From Beta vulgaris subsp. vulgaris (taxonomy: Eukaryota > Streptophyta > Magnoliopsida > Caryophyllales > Amaranthaceae), in NCBI RefSeq assembly GCF_026745355.1, contig NC_079205.1, forward strand, positions 7,791,863-7,855,862: a DNA stretch of 64,000 nucleotides. Reading direction: 5' to 3'. Shown one piece after another: positions 25,001 to 36,040 of this stretch. A program made the position numbers and the translations under genes. Each line of letters starts with the position of its first letter. Position 1 is the first letter of the stretch. Under the pieces are notes generated by a model. The model had not been told where the DNA came from. It made no database searches and was given only the letters and a program-made list of their open reading frames with translations.

Positions 25001-25147
25001 ATGAACTTTCCCCATGTTGTGATTCTTTACTGTCGTCTCAAGAAGGCTGCAAAGCTTCACATTGTGAGAGATGATGAATTTTCTCACCTCCTGTTGCTTT
25101 GCATTGCTATTCAGCCCTCTTATGTTCTAGGTTAATATGTTATCCAT
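22081..25147 (-). pseudogene. LINE ORF2 (endonuclease-reverse transcriptase), broken
   Basis: The start ATG at 25147 overlaps the ORF1 stop in the string ATGGATAA. The endonuclease begins MDNILT, then a TAG in place of the usual Trp, then NIRGLNS. It continues in 25087-24782 and 24496-24209. Reverse transcriptase is split over 24175-23732 (KAPGADGFNSRFFKH), 23611-23213 (TEYRPIACCSILYK, KLDLKKAYDTINW) and 23203-22826 (FADDLLLFC catalytic motif, PFRYLGAPIS). The end, 22609-22223 and on to 22081, carries zf-RVT remnants (CVVCGSFSETIEH). Multiple stops and frameshifts make it inactive. Confidence 0.85.
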
Positions 25148-26374
25148 TAGGCAAAGGGGTTGCCAACCCCTGCCCATCCCCTGTGTCTCCCACATCCATT
25201 TGACTAATCCTCCCAGAAAGGTTTGGTGTTGTCATTGCATCTCCAGTTGTCTCATCCTCCCTTCTAGTTTCCTCAGCTGCTTCAAGTAGAGCGTTGAAAG
25301 GGTTATGCACATGCACCGCATTCACCTCAGCCTGTTGAGCAACTTGTCTATTACCTACTTGCTAAATCCATCCTGATCAATAGGCCCTTTCTTTTTGCAC
25401 CCATAGCTTCTTTCCTACACCCTTTCTACAACATCCTCAGTATGCCCTAGATCAAAGCATTTCTTGTAGAAAGTTGGCCTCCACTCATACTCTATTTTTT
25501 TAACCACCTTTATCCCATGCTCATTGCAGAAGCTTATCTCCTCAGGTAACTCCTGCTTCATTTGGACTTCCACCATCACCCTCGCAAAATTCAATCTGTC
25601 TTTCATTGTATTATCCATTTTCACAGGTTTCCCAACTAGGCTAGCCATCTTAAACAAACTCCTCTCTCCCCAATATTTGATTGTTAATCCAGGTAATTTA
25701 ATCCAAATAGGGACTAATTCTACATTTGTTTTCTCGAACGGCATATCTGAATCCCAAATCCTGGTTATAAGAGGTTTCTAATCAAAAAATTAAAACCCCT
25801 CATAAGGTACCTTCAAACTAACTTCAACATTAATAAATTTCACCAAGGAAATTCCTCTCCCAACCATAGCAATTTTGTCAATCCCTAGTTTTCCCCAAAT
25901 TCTCCGAAAATATCCATCCATCACAGTTAATGGTAGGTTAGCACCTAAAACATAGCATATTACTGCAGAGGACCAATATTCAATCTCCTCTTGAATACCA
26001 TCAGCGCTAATTGTAACTACAGGGGAGTTATTAGTTACCTGCACATTATCATCATCATCAGCCCAGGACATCCTCCTTGCAGTTTCCAGCATTTTCGCAC
26101 CACTTTTCATCACATTCAACCATTCTGATAAGGTGGCTTTCTCCACTGTGTGTTGGATCCTTTCCTCCAATGTCGGGGGCAAAAACCTCACAGTCGCTTC
26201 TTCAATTGCTTTTTCCAACATCCCCTCTTTCTCTCACATCGCACTTAGAACAGTACTTGGCTTTACACCTGTGACTTCATCCACCGATTTCTATTTCTTC
26301 CCTAGGAAAGATGACAGACCTTTGTTCTTGCCTTTACCCTTCTAAGCACTCTTCTTTACTCTCCCTCCTGCCAT
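25140..26374 (-). pseudogene. LINE ORF1 (DUF4283 plus degenerate zinc knuckle), broken
   Basis: The ATG at 26374 opens MAGGRVKKSA followed by a TAG; another TAG and a TGA lie within the first 50 codons. The frame then stays open at 26221-25790 and 25744-25415 with the DUF4283-like fold (YWSSAVICYVLGANLPL, VELVPIWIKLPGLTIKYW). The zinc knuckle reads YKKCFDLGHTEDV, so the first Cys is Tyr and the last Cys is lost from the CX2CX4HX4C pattern. The charged tail ends at TAA 25140-25142, overlapping the ORF2 start. ORF1 proteins of plant L1s bind RNA and form the retrotransposition particle. Confidence 0.8.
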
Positions 26375-26480
26375 GGTGTCAGCACAAGTTAGATGAGCTA
26401 ATCCTACGCTGAGAGAGAAAACGAGAGAAACGTGCCCATTTTTCTTGACTTAATTATTTTCTAACAAAATAGATGTTACA

Positions 26481-26560
26481 TTTAGCTAATAACTCCCCTG
26501 TAGTTATTGTTGCTGCCGATGATATTCAAGTTAGATCACTTTTATTCTTAAGTTGTATTT
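26481..26560 (+). mobile_element. Short LINE ORF1 fragment in the opposite direction
   Basis: The + strand contains AATAACTCCCCTGTAGTTAT and then GATGATATTCAAG. This matches the sense strand of the adjacent minus-strand LINE ORF1 around 25985-26045 (the part reading TNNSPVV..SADGIQ). It is about 80 percent similar by eye over some 50 bp. It is a diverged fragment of the same family lying head to head with the larger copy. Confidence 0.5.
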
Positions 26561-26599
26561 TAATCGCTGTTTTCATTGTACTTTTCCCCTTACAACAAT

Positions 26600-27978
26600 T
26601 ATATCTGAACGACCAATAATTGTGTGACTCCAATGATCCACCATTAATCCTATCTTCTTGGTTTGGTTTCTTCCCAAAAAAATTGGTTAAAACAGGTTTA
26701 AATATAAATTTAATTCTGAGTTTACAAAAGTGTAGTAGAGCATGTTATGATAGAGATCTATGCTACAAAAAATATATTTTAGATATATTTCTCATCAAGT
26801 TAAATTCTAATCTAAAATTAGAAAAATTGTTGTGTAGAATAGAGCTCCATTAAGTATTTTAGTTCACACTGCTACATAACATATGTAACAACAGGGACCA
26901 TCCAGCATAGCATGAGATCAAAAACCATATAAGTACGTAATATATTTATCACACAATATGCAAAGTACAAAGTAGGGTCTTATTCTTATATACGACATGA
27001 TGCACGACGATCAACCCTGGATAACAAAAGCTTTGATTTCTAAATTGTAAGGTTTGGTTGGCAAATTTCAATTCATTTTTGAGTCCTGATTCAGAGAACA
27101 TCTTATCTCTATATCTCTATTCTCTCATCCACATTACATAATCTAAATCAACCCCCTCCCTCTAATAATTTCAAGTCAATCCATTATGCTTTACCACACA
27201 TGTGCGAGAGCTCCATTTACCAATGCTAGCTTGCCATGTAGGATTGTGTCACATGGACTTGTGTGCCATGTCACCAGACAATTTTCAATAAAATCATATG
27301 GGAAGAGCTGAAGTCGTGGTGGTTATCATGCCATGTCATCAACACCCTCATGCTGGGACCCACTTATATCTGTTTTTCAATTGGATATGGTACTTGTATA
27401 TTAAAGTAGATCACTCAATATCATGTTTATTGTTTAGGTTTTCCTTTAGATATTCGAATGCTTTTATAAAATATTAGACAACAAAAATATCTTTAACATC
27501 ATCTACACTACTAATTGGCAATGCCTAACATTCTTATGTTACCATGGTTTCTTGTTCAAATTATTTTTATATATCTTTAAACTTTACCATCAAGATTTTC
27601 ATATAGTCGAAAATAACCCACAAATTATAATTAAATGCTTAGAGAAGTTAAACAAAATAAAGTTAAGATGATTTTTTTTCTCAATAAATCTCATGTACGG
27701 TTCTGTAGAGTGGCAGTAAGGGTGACTTATCTACTAAATAAGACGATTTTTTATGAAAGTGTTGCGGAATGAAATTAACGAATATTTTATTTTTCACTTA
27801 AGATGACTTTTATACTTGTCATTGATAGGAAATACACACACAATATCCACCCCAATTAGAGAATACACAAATAATAATCGTTTCCTAGATTTATTTGAAT
27901 ATAATATTTCATGTATATTCTCTATCAGACATGATATATAAGTAGTTTTTTTCTTTTGACAATATTTTTGATATAATA
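26600..27978. other. Intergenic, no gene seen
   Basis: AT-rich sequence with only short frames. No target duplications, long inverted repeats or protein motifs were recognised. Confidence 0.5.
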
Positions 27979-28210
27979 CTACCTCTATTTTTTTTATTGC
28001 AACAAATGACTTTTTGTACAAATATTAAAGAAATAGGAGATAGAGTAAGATTTGATCCAATTACTCATACTTTTGCATGTGGAGTAGATAAAGTGAGGAT
28101 AAAATGGTCAAATTATTCCAAAACCTTTACCAATAAAAGAATTGTTGCAACTAATTAAAAACACCTATATATATCGTATGATTATTGTTGTGATTAAAAA
28201 ACAGAGCAAG
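27979..28210. mobile_element. Stowaway-like MITE (Tc1/mariner)
   Basis: Left end CTACCTCTATTTTTTTTATT and right end AATAAAAAACAGAGCAAG-like inverse (CTTGCTCTGTTTTTTAATC read from the other strand), flanked by TA on both sides (27977-27978 and 28211-28212). TIRs related to CTCCCTCCGTTT with TA duplication are the Stowaway pattern. Confidence 0.7.
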
Positions 28211-28991
28211 TATGTAACAACTAGAACTTTACCTATCACACAAAATTTTTCAATCACAATTTAGTTTATTATTCTACATATAATCTTGTCTTCTAGCTAA
28301 TATATGATCAGATTAAGAGTAGGTAAGGACAAAAGAAGAAAACTGATGAAAAAGATTTTGTAACAAAACATTAATAAATTAGATTATAAAAATCACCACA
28401 TCTAGATATTACCACATTACTTTTAAAATGAACCAAACAAAAACTTAAAAAATTCATTTTTCATTTCCTATTATGGGATTCGATTGGACCTCTAAAGATG
28501 AATGAGATAGAACAATGACCATTCATAATGCATGAATATGCTAAAAAAAGAAAGCACTTCACAAAAAGTATAGTAAAGGCTTTATTAAGAAGGCTTCATT
28601 AAGTAATATTAAAGATTTAGTGGCTCAAAATCGTTGCAAAATTGCAATGGCCCAAATGAGTAACTTAAGGATCTTTAACGAGCCCATACTTATGCCACGT
28701 GGGTTCCCTACTGTTTGTGGACATCAAGATTTCCACGTAAGCACACACCCAATATAGATGGGCACATTATTCTAATATTATATACGTCATACATAAGCTC
28801 CGTTGCGAGAAATATCCTCAACTTGCAATTGGCTATTATTACAAGAAGTGGGGAGAATTTTTATATTATAAAGATGGAGAAGAGAGTAACAACCGACTAG
28901 ACTAGTAGATTAACTTGCAACCACAAAAATTTATAGGAGTATAAAATAGGTGTATCGTATAAATTGGAGTTTAGTTAGTCCCTTTGAAAAA

Positions 28992-29209
28992 GGATGAGGA
29001 GCTCGCTCATATGGTAGAGCACTCCCCTCTGATCCTTGAGGTCATGGGTTCGATCCTTACCCTCAACATTATATTGGGGTATTTCCTTAGCATGCTTTGC
29101 ATGCTTTACCAGCCAATGTGCTGGTAGTTCCTACAAGGCTAGTAGCCTTGGTAAGGATTAGCCCTTGGGCTGACTTAATTTCCCAATCAAAAAAAAAAAA
29201 AAAAAAAAA
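28992..29209 (+). mobile_element. tRNA-derived SINE with target duplication
   Basis: The head GAGCTCGCTCATATGGTAGA has a Pol III A-box-like motif. A perfect B box GGTTCGATCC lies at 29047-29056. The body runs for about 200 bp and ends in about 20 A residues. The 17-bp duplication TTAGTCCCTTTGAAAAA (28975-28991) is repeated with one change at 29210-29226. The acceptor stem cannot form, so it is not a tRNA gene. SINEs are mobilised by LINE enzymes such as those encoded by the LINEs nearby. Confidence 0.9.
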
Positions 29210-29285
29210 TTAGTCCCTTTAAAAAATATTATTCTTGTTTAGATGTTGATCTTTACTGTATGTAGCTTAAATTCTTGAATGCTTA

Positions 29286-29544
29286 CTTCATCCGTTTCAT
29301 TTTAATTGTTACACTTACACTTTTCACGTATGCTAATGCAAAATTTTGATAATATATATCTTTAGTTTTATATTTGTAAAAATTATAAAAAGTACATATT
29401 AATAAAATACATACGTACTAAGACGAATCTAACAAAATCCCCACATGACTATGTTTTTATTCACGTATACAAACGAGGGTCAAAATACAATTTGTAAATA
29501 GTGTAAAATGTCAAAGTGTAATAACTAAGATGAAACAGAAGGAG
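29286..29544. mobile_element. Stowaway MITE (Tc1/mariner), 259 bp
   Basis: Left end CTTCATCCGTTTCATTTTAA and right end GAAACAGAAGGAG are inverted relatives of the CTCCCTCCGTTTC consensus. TA flanks both sides (29284-29285 and 29545-29546). Inverted similarity continues inward with GTTACACTT / AAGTGTAAT. Confidence 0.85.
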
Positions 29545-29709
29545 TATTATGTTCCTTGACATTAATCTTGTAGTAAATTTTAAATTCCTGAATGCTTATT
29601 CGTGTCTCTTTGATTAATATTTTATAAAAAATAGTGGGGAGATTTGTGGAGACAAGATGCTGAAATTAATGCTATGGAGTATGGGGCAAAGACAAGGGAA
29701 TGAGAGATG

Positions 29710-30284
29710 ATACACATACACACGGTGTATGTGGGTCACATATATATTGGAGTATGTGTTACTATAAAAATGTATATTTTTTGTATGTGTTACTATTACA
29801 ATGTATATTGTTGCTAAAAAATTACAAACTTACAATCATTTGAACCTATTTTGTTATGCAAACGATATTTGAATTTACATAATACATAGATGATTGAAAT
29901 ACTATATTTCGAATTGAATTTTATTACATGGTAGGTATGAAAATATAACATTATTATTCTACAAACAAATTAAATAATTGAAAACGATAGGAAAATTTAG
30001 TAGAAATCGATAGAAGAAAAATGGTGAAGAATAATCTGGAAAAAAATTATAATTCTTTTTTTTAGTTTTATAAACAAAGTATCATTACAAATCTAAATAA
30101 AGAAAAATTCATAAAACATATTTTTTAAACAAAGATAGAGAACAAATCATTATAAACAAAATTATCAGTCGAAACATTGTAAGTTTATAATATTTTTAGT
30201 AATAATATACATTTTAATAGTAACACATACAAAAAATATAAATTTTAATAGTAATACATACACCCAGTGTATGTATAGTCTTTG
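29710..30284. mobile_element. Foldback-type MITE with about 110-bp arms
   Basis: The left arm has ATACACATACACACGGTGTA and TTTTTTGTATGTGTTACTAT. The right arm carries the inverse of the same words up to ATACACCCAGTGTATGTATA. The arms end in ACTTACAAT / ATTGTAAGT. Flanking duplications are not clear, so the superfamily is open. No coding sequence. Confidence 0.65.
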
Positions 30285-31558
30285 CGCAAAAGAATGGAAC
30301 AAGACATAAAGAAGAATGAAAGAACGGAACAAGTACATGATGTACATCCTATATATTTATCTAAAATTTACTAACTTACAACTTTATCTTTTGCTTACAC
30401 ATATACTACAATGTGCTTACACAATTTCCTATAAGTTAGGTTCACCTTTTATTAGTTGTAAAATAATCTTGTATAAGATTTAGTATATGTTTACGCTCTT
30501 TTAAATTATTCAGACAAAGTAATCAGTTATTAGATATAATTTTATCTTTTACCTCAAATTTTATTGACAACTCCAATAATACGATGGTTAAAATTTTTAC
30601 CTTGGGTATGAATGTGGTATAAAAGCATTTTACCTATTAGAGCATGTCACTGACTTGCTGGGACCAATTTCAACAAAATGATGCATCATTAAGACCATTC
30701 AAAAATAATCTATAGTTAGGACCGAAAATAGCGGAACGCACATAGTTAGGACTATTCCTATCAATTTTTCCTTTTATTAGTTGTAAAATCTCCAATTATA
30801 TGACGGTTAAAATTTTTACCTTGTGTATGAATGTGGTATAAAAGCATTTCAGGTCACTGACCTGCTGGGACCAATTTCAACAAAATAATGCATAATTGAG
30901 ACCGTTAAAAAATAATCTATAGTTAGGACCAAAAATGGCGGAACGCCCATATTTGGGACTATTTCTATCAATTTTTCCTTTTATTAGTTGTAAAATCTTG
31001 CATTAGATTTAGTATACGTTTACACTCTTTTACATTATTCAGATAAAATAATCAGTTATTAGATATAATTTTATCTTTTACCTCACATTTTATTGACAAT
31101 TCTAATTATACGACGGTTAAAATTTTTATCTTGTGGATGAATGTGGTATAAAAGCATTTTATCGGTTAGAGCAGGTCACTGACCTACAGGGATCAATTTC
31201 AACAAAACGATGCATAATTGAGAACGTTCAAAAATAATCTATAGTTAGGATCGAAAATGACGGAACGTCATAGTTGAGACTATTCCTATAAATTTTTTCT
31301 TTTATTAGTTGTTAAATCTTGCATTAGATTTAGTATACGTTTACCCTCTTTTAAATTATTAAGATAAAGTAATCAGTTATTAGATATAATTTTATTTTTC
31401 ACCTCAAATTTTATTAACTCCCATTCTACGACGGTTAAAATTTTTAAAAATTTGACCATTCATACCCTAATAATAATGTGGTATAAAAATTGTTATGCTA
31501 TTAGAAAATACTCGCAATAAGTGGTTATATCTTGACCAACATCATCAAAAAAAATCAA

Positions 31559-31564
31559 CACGTG
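31559..31564. promoter_or_regulatory. G-box (CACGTG), distal copy
   Basis: CACGTG lies inside the larger palindrome CAACACGTGTTG in unit 4 of the tandem array. G-boxes are bound by bZIP (for example HY5) and bHLH (PIF) factors that act in light signalling. Function here is inferred. Confidence 0.45.
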
Positions 31565-32136
31565 TTGAACCCATCATAATCTACTTACCATATACTCCAC
31601 ACACTTTTCTCCACCTCCAAAAGAAAACCGTAGATATAGGGAGAGAATCCAAAGGCACTTTCAATTGGTTGAAGTGGAGAAATATTAAATATAAACAAAA
31701 AAGAAAAAAAACATTTTACCTGTCGGAGCAGGTCACTGACTTGCTGGGACCAATTTCAGCAAAAATGATACATAATTGGGACCGCTCAAAAATAATCTAT
31801 AGTTGGGACCAAAAATGACGGAATGCCCATAGTTAGAACTATTCCTATCAATTTTTCTTTTTATTAGTTGTAAAATGTTGCATTAGATTTAGTATACGTT
31901 TACACTCTTTTAAATTATTCAGGTAAACCTGTCAAAAAAAAAATTATTCAGATAAAGTAATCAATTATTAGATATAATTTTATCTTTTACCTCAACTTTT
32001 ATTGACAACTCCAATTATACGACGGTTAAAATTTTGACCATTCATACCCTAATAGTGTGGTATAAAAATTGTTATGCTATTAGAAGATATTCATAATAAG
32101 TGGTTATATATTGACCAACATCATAAAAAAAATCAA

Positions 32137-32142
32137 CACGTG
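32137..32142. promoter_or_regulatory. G-box (CACGTG), proximal copy
   Basis: A second CAACACGTGTTG lies about 245 bp before the BBX start codon, in the same context as the distal copy. Its position suits a promoter element of the BBX gene; that role is inferred. Confidence 0.5.
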
Positions 32143-32221
32143 TTGAACCCATCATAACCTACTTACTATATACTCCAAAGTCACTTTCAATTGGTTGAAG
32201 TGGAGAAATATTGAACATACA

Positions 32222-32258
<37 letters not shown>

Positions 32259-32284
32259 AAAGTTGAAAAACTTGTCTCCACACA

Positions 32285-32300
32285 CATATATATATATACA
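32285..32300 (+). promoter_or_regulatory. Probable TATA region of the BBX gene
   Basis: CATATATATATATACA lies about 85-100 bp upstream of the ATG, a usual spacing for a plant TATA box plus short leader. An A-run of over 30 bases (about 32223-32254) sits just upstream. Confidence 0.45.
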
Positions 32301-32383
32301 CAAACTCCTAATAACATCAACCAACTCCCACCATTTCAATCCCAAATTCCTCCCAACCCCAAAACTTGTTTGAATACGCAATA

Positions 32384-32723
32384 ATGAAGAACAACAAACA
32401 AGCTTGCGAGCTATGTGATTCTCCGGCAACGACGTATTGCGAGTCGGATCGAGCTAGCTTATGTTGGCACTGCGACAGCAAAGTTCACAAGGCTAATTTT
32501 TTGGTGAATAAACACATTAGAACACTTCTTTGTCACCTTTGTCAAAGTGCAACACCTTGGACTGCATCTGGCCCTATGCTGCCTCCTTCTTTGTCTTTTT
32601 GCGTTTCTTGCGCATCCACTTCTTCCTCTCGCGCTACTGCTGCGCCAACGCAAGCGCAGTCGGCGCAAACCCAACACCAACAACAACAACAACACCATGA
32701 CCATGATGTTAATGATGATAGTT

Positions 32724-32755
<32 letters not shown>

Positions 32756-32986
32756 GATGATGAGGATGAAAGTTCGAGTTATATGTGTGATGATGATGAG
32801 GAAGATGATAATCAAGTAGTCCCGTTAACATCTGATTGCTCATCAGTGCCATCAAATATGGTGGGGGCTACAAATTCTTGCTCTAGCATTATTGAAGCAG
32901 AGAATGATGATGATGATGATGATGATATGTCAATGTTACCATCATCCTTAAAACGTAAGAGGGGTTTTTATGTGGTTTCTAATTGA
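32384..32986 (+). CDS. Single B-box zinc-finger protein, BBX28/BBX29 type
   Basis: A 200-residue intronless protein. The B-box has ligands C8, C11, C19, C27, C30, H35 and H44. A short Cys-rich segment follows (CHLC at 50-53, later CVSC), as in plant BBX proteins with one full B-box. The middle is Ala/Gln/His-rich, then acidic with runs of 9 and 7 Asp, and the C-terminus has a basic KRKRG motif that may be nuclear-targeting. There is no CCT domain. Proteins of this class act as transcriptional co-regulators in light signalling, several by binding HY5. The ATG at 32384 is chosen because the B-box begins directly after it and the upstream six codons lack an ATG. The Asp runs are coded by GAT microsatellites (about 32723-32763). 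A tandem promoter array lies upstream. The family call is firm; the exact orthologue is inferred. Confidence 0.9.
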
Positions 32987-33909
32987 TCAAATCTATCAAT
33001 TGATCTTCTTATTCTTATTAATTTGTCATTTTGGGATTAATTTTAGCTCTCAAATCAACATAGCCAATTAATTATTTTCTTTTTTTTTTAATATTTATAC
33101 TTATGCTATTTATAGGCTTTAGATGATGATTTTTATCTGTTTCGTTTAGGAAATAACAAGGTTAATGTACTAATTTAGTGTAGTATTGTTAATTTGTTAT
33201 ATAAATTATGTAGAATGTAATTAGTTCAACTAGTATGATTATGAAAGGTTGTATTGAAGATGGGATCCAAATCCCATTTGCATCAATCAATTTCTTCCTC
33301 TGTATCATTTTCTGAAATTATCCTTGTTAATTAGGGGGGGAGGAATAATTTGTTGTTTAGGGATGAGAATCTAATTATTTCCAAATTGAAGTATTGAGGA
33401 TAAAATTTTATTTATGTCGTTGGCGATGGTCATTTGATCATTGCCTAATATCTCAACCTAATATCTTAGATCTGGTTATGTGGACGTCATCTTGTTTAAT
33501 TGTTAAAGTTTTTTCTTGTTAAAAAAAAATTGGTTAAGTTTTTTTGGGTGATACTCAAGATTTATGATCGAATTTCCGTCTAAATTCCTGCGCTTAGTCG
33601 TTAATTTATACTAAAAAATCTGGTTAACTGTAAAAAAAAAAGTGCTGGTATGTCAACCCATACCCAGAAAAAATGGCTTGTAGGGGCACGAGCCAAATGC
33701 AGCCCAGCACGAAGATATTGTGTTGTCCCGCATGTTGTTCCTAAGTAAGCTTGTTCGTTTTGTGTTCAGCCTAACTCGTGACAGAAAACAAAAAAACATG
33801 CAAAAGCATTACGTTTGGCCTTTGCTTCAGTGCTTCTAGATTGGGAAGTCTATTATTCTTTAGTTGATTTCGATATATGGCTTATAGTTGAAAATATTAT
33901 TGATATAAT
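32987..33909. other. 3' flank of BBX gene and intergenic DNA
   Basis: The first about 300 bp are T-rich and likely include the BBX 3' UTR. The rest has no recognised gene or element. Confidence 0.4.
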
Positions 33910-34297
33910 TAGGGAGGTAAATGACATGAGATAACTCGCGAACTATTCGAGATCGATTTGTTCAAAATTCGGTCAAAGCTCGACTCCAGTGTACTCCAAT
34001 CGAACTTGAGATGTTAGCGAGTCGAGTTGAGCAACTCGATACTCGACTCAAAAACTCGTGAGAAGCTCGAATACCCAATCATCGATAGAAAAATTCCTAA
34101 ATTCAATATACTTCTACCTTAGTGTTGCTTTCAATATGAGACACTTGTAAGGTACTCGAAATCTACTCGGTCAAAACTCGACTTGGTCAAAGCTCGGTCA
34201 AAACTCGACTCGAGTAAGCTCGACTTGAAATACTAACGAGTCGAGTCGAGTCGAGTTAGCTCAAACTCGAACTCGACTCGCATCATTTATACCCCTA
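33910..34297. mobile_element. hAT MITE, CTCGA-rich family, 388 bp
   Basis: Ends are TAGGGAGGTAAATGACATGA and TCATTTATACCCCTA, inverted and imperfect. The 8-bp duplication GATATAAT is perfect (33902-33909 and 34298-34305). The interior is full of ACTCGACTC / GAGTCGAGT words. Confidence 0.85.
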
Positions 34298-34305
34298 GAT
34301 ATAAT

Positions 34306-35713
34306 CATATACATATGTAATAGTTTGATGATTTCAGATAATGTAAATAAACACCAATAAGTTTCAATAATTTTTAACCTTTTATAAGTGAGTTTTACTT
34401 TTCATGATAAGAATGCACTTGACACACTAGTTATTAGATGTGAGTTTAATATTATATCCATTCAAACCCCATTGCAATCTTATAGCTAGTCATATTTTCA
34501 AAAAATCATCACTTCATAAATTTGTTAAAAGGACTTTGTAAAGGACATTAACAAGACACATTGAAATAATCAAATATTAGAATACTATACCATCTCACAA
34601 CTTTATAAACAAAGTCAAAAGAGTATACTCATCAATCAAACTATAATGCATTACAACATTATTGAATACTATCTAACAAGTTAGATATTAAAATTTTAGC
34701 TAAATATCCAAATTGAAAAACAAATTTGGAAAAAAGGTTCTTTACTATACCAATTTACCGATATTGTGAAAAGGAAAAGCAATTTTATCGCTCATTACCT
34801 TACAAGATTTTGGGTGCCTTTAAGAACTAAACGAATTTGGGAAAATCATGATTCTTATGAGATTTCTCGTATGTCCTTAATTAATAAATATTCTTTTCTT
34901 TGTCTAAAATATACCAATATGACTTCTTTTAATAAAGAATAGAAATAATAATACTAATTACCAATATGATAATTATGACCTTAATAGAGAATAGAAAATG
35001 TATGGTTCAGATACAACTCTACCTTCTAGAGTTTCACTAAAACTCTAGAGGATCTGAACTTATTATATCGTATAATAGGATTGGCCTTTTAAAAATAAGG
35101 GTAAATTGTTGGTGAGGCTATAAAATCTCAAGTGAGGCGGCTTGCCATAGCCCATAGATCAACTATGTCTTTTTTCTCGGGCCCCTGACCACATACTACC
35201 ATCATGCTATGGTCAACCCCAAAAAAATGTTGATTGTAGCCCGTAGGGTCTCTTTTGTCTCTCATCCTCCCTCTACTAACCCAATCCCCACACCTAATTT
35301 CATTCTCCAACCTCCGGATCCGATCATTATGCAAATAAATAATTCAATATGGAGAGTTGGTCGCATTGGCGGATTAAAATATAATACTTCTTCGGCCCTC
35401 CTAAATAAGTGTTATAATGAGTATTTGGTTTTGGTCAACAATCAAGGCATCCATTGCCGATAGCAGTGACTAATTTTCTCATCCGGGTACTCCACTTATG
35501 GGTAAAGGGCTTATCAAGAATCTCTTTCCATTCCCAAAGATTGAGGATTATTTGATTGAGAAAAGGATTATATAATTTTTAGTTGTGCACGGTTAAATAT
35601 ATTATTTGATGGGTGCAAAGGCTCTCACTTTTATAGAGATTAAGTACATATTTTTTTTAAAAACTATCATACACAGAAAGAGATAGTATTCGTAACTCAG
35701 CTCTTGATTGTTA
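34306..35713. other. Intergenic, no gene seen
   Basis: AT-rich DNA with short frames only. The GC-richer part at 35120-35460 has open frames on both strands but no recognisable motif or conserved codon pattern. Confidence 0.45.
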
Positions 35714-35842
35714 GGGTCTGTTCTCCCAAGCTTATTTTCAGTCCAGTTTTGTACAATACTTTTACTCTCACATATCACTATTCATTTCAGTTCAATTCTG
35801 TTCAGTTTAATTTAGTTGTTTTATGCCGAAGAGAACAAGCCC
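35714..35842. mobile_element. PIF/Harbinger-like MITE, 129 bp
   Basis: Ends GGGTCTGTTCTCCCAAGC and its inverse relative GAGAACAAGCCC, flanked by TTA on each side (35711-35713 and 35843-35845). The inner part repeats TTCAGTTCAATTCTGTTCAG. Confidence 0.75.
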
Positions 35843-36040
35843 TTAGTGACTAATGATTTGAAAACCAATATTTGAAAACTACTACATATCAATGTAATAG
35901 GCAAGAGTTCTGAAATTTAATTTAACTTCACAGTAAATTAACTTCCGAAAGCAAAAAAAAAAATCCTTCTCTCATATTAAGATAATGTTGACAACAAAAT
36001 CAAACAGGTGTTTGATGTAATATAGGAGGAATCCTTGAGA

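Larger units (their letters stand above)
21680..26430 (-). mobile_element. L1-type LINE, decayed, no RNase H
   Basis: A poly(A) tail (T-run at 21680-21689 on +) marks the 3' end. ORF1 (26374-25140) and ORF2 (25147-22081) follow the L1 plan: ORF1 nucleic-acid-binding protein, then endonuclease, reverse transcriptase and a zf-RVT zinc-binding end. No RNase H domain follows ORF2, unlike the two + strand LINEs in this window. Between 22081 and 21690 lies a 3' UTR. The 5' limit near 26430 is estimated from the short leader before the ORF1 ATG; target duplications were not confirmed. Confidence 0.85.
30446..32230 (+). repeat. Five-unit tandem array leading into the BBX promoter
   Basis: Units start near 30446, 30771, 30979, 31301 and 31859, each with TTTTATTAGTTGTAAAATC or a close variant. 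Shared text includes TTAGATATAATTTTATCTTT, CGACGGTTAAAATTTT and, in units 1-4, CAGGTCACTGAC...GGGACCAATTTCA and AGGACTATTCCTATCAATTT. Unit 2 is shortened. Unit 4 contains a 250-bp stretch shared with unit 5 that holds a G-box. Unit 5 runs directly into the sequence upstream of the BBX coding region, so the array seems to have grown by repeated duplication of promoter DNA. Confidence 0.85.

Noticed and set aside
28992..29075. Possible tRNA gene with good A/B boxes
   Set aside because: No acceptor stem, poly(A) end and 17-bp target duplication show that it is a SINE.
32459..32819. Ile/Met-rich frames over the BBX gene
   Set aside because: They are shadows of the GAT microsatellite and B-box coding frame.
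35128..35463. Overlapping frames on both strands near 35.2 kb
   Set aside because: No domain or conserved codon pattern; likely chance in a GC-richer patch.
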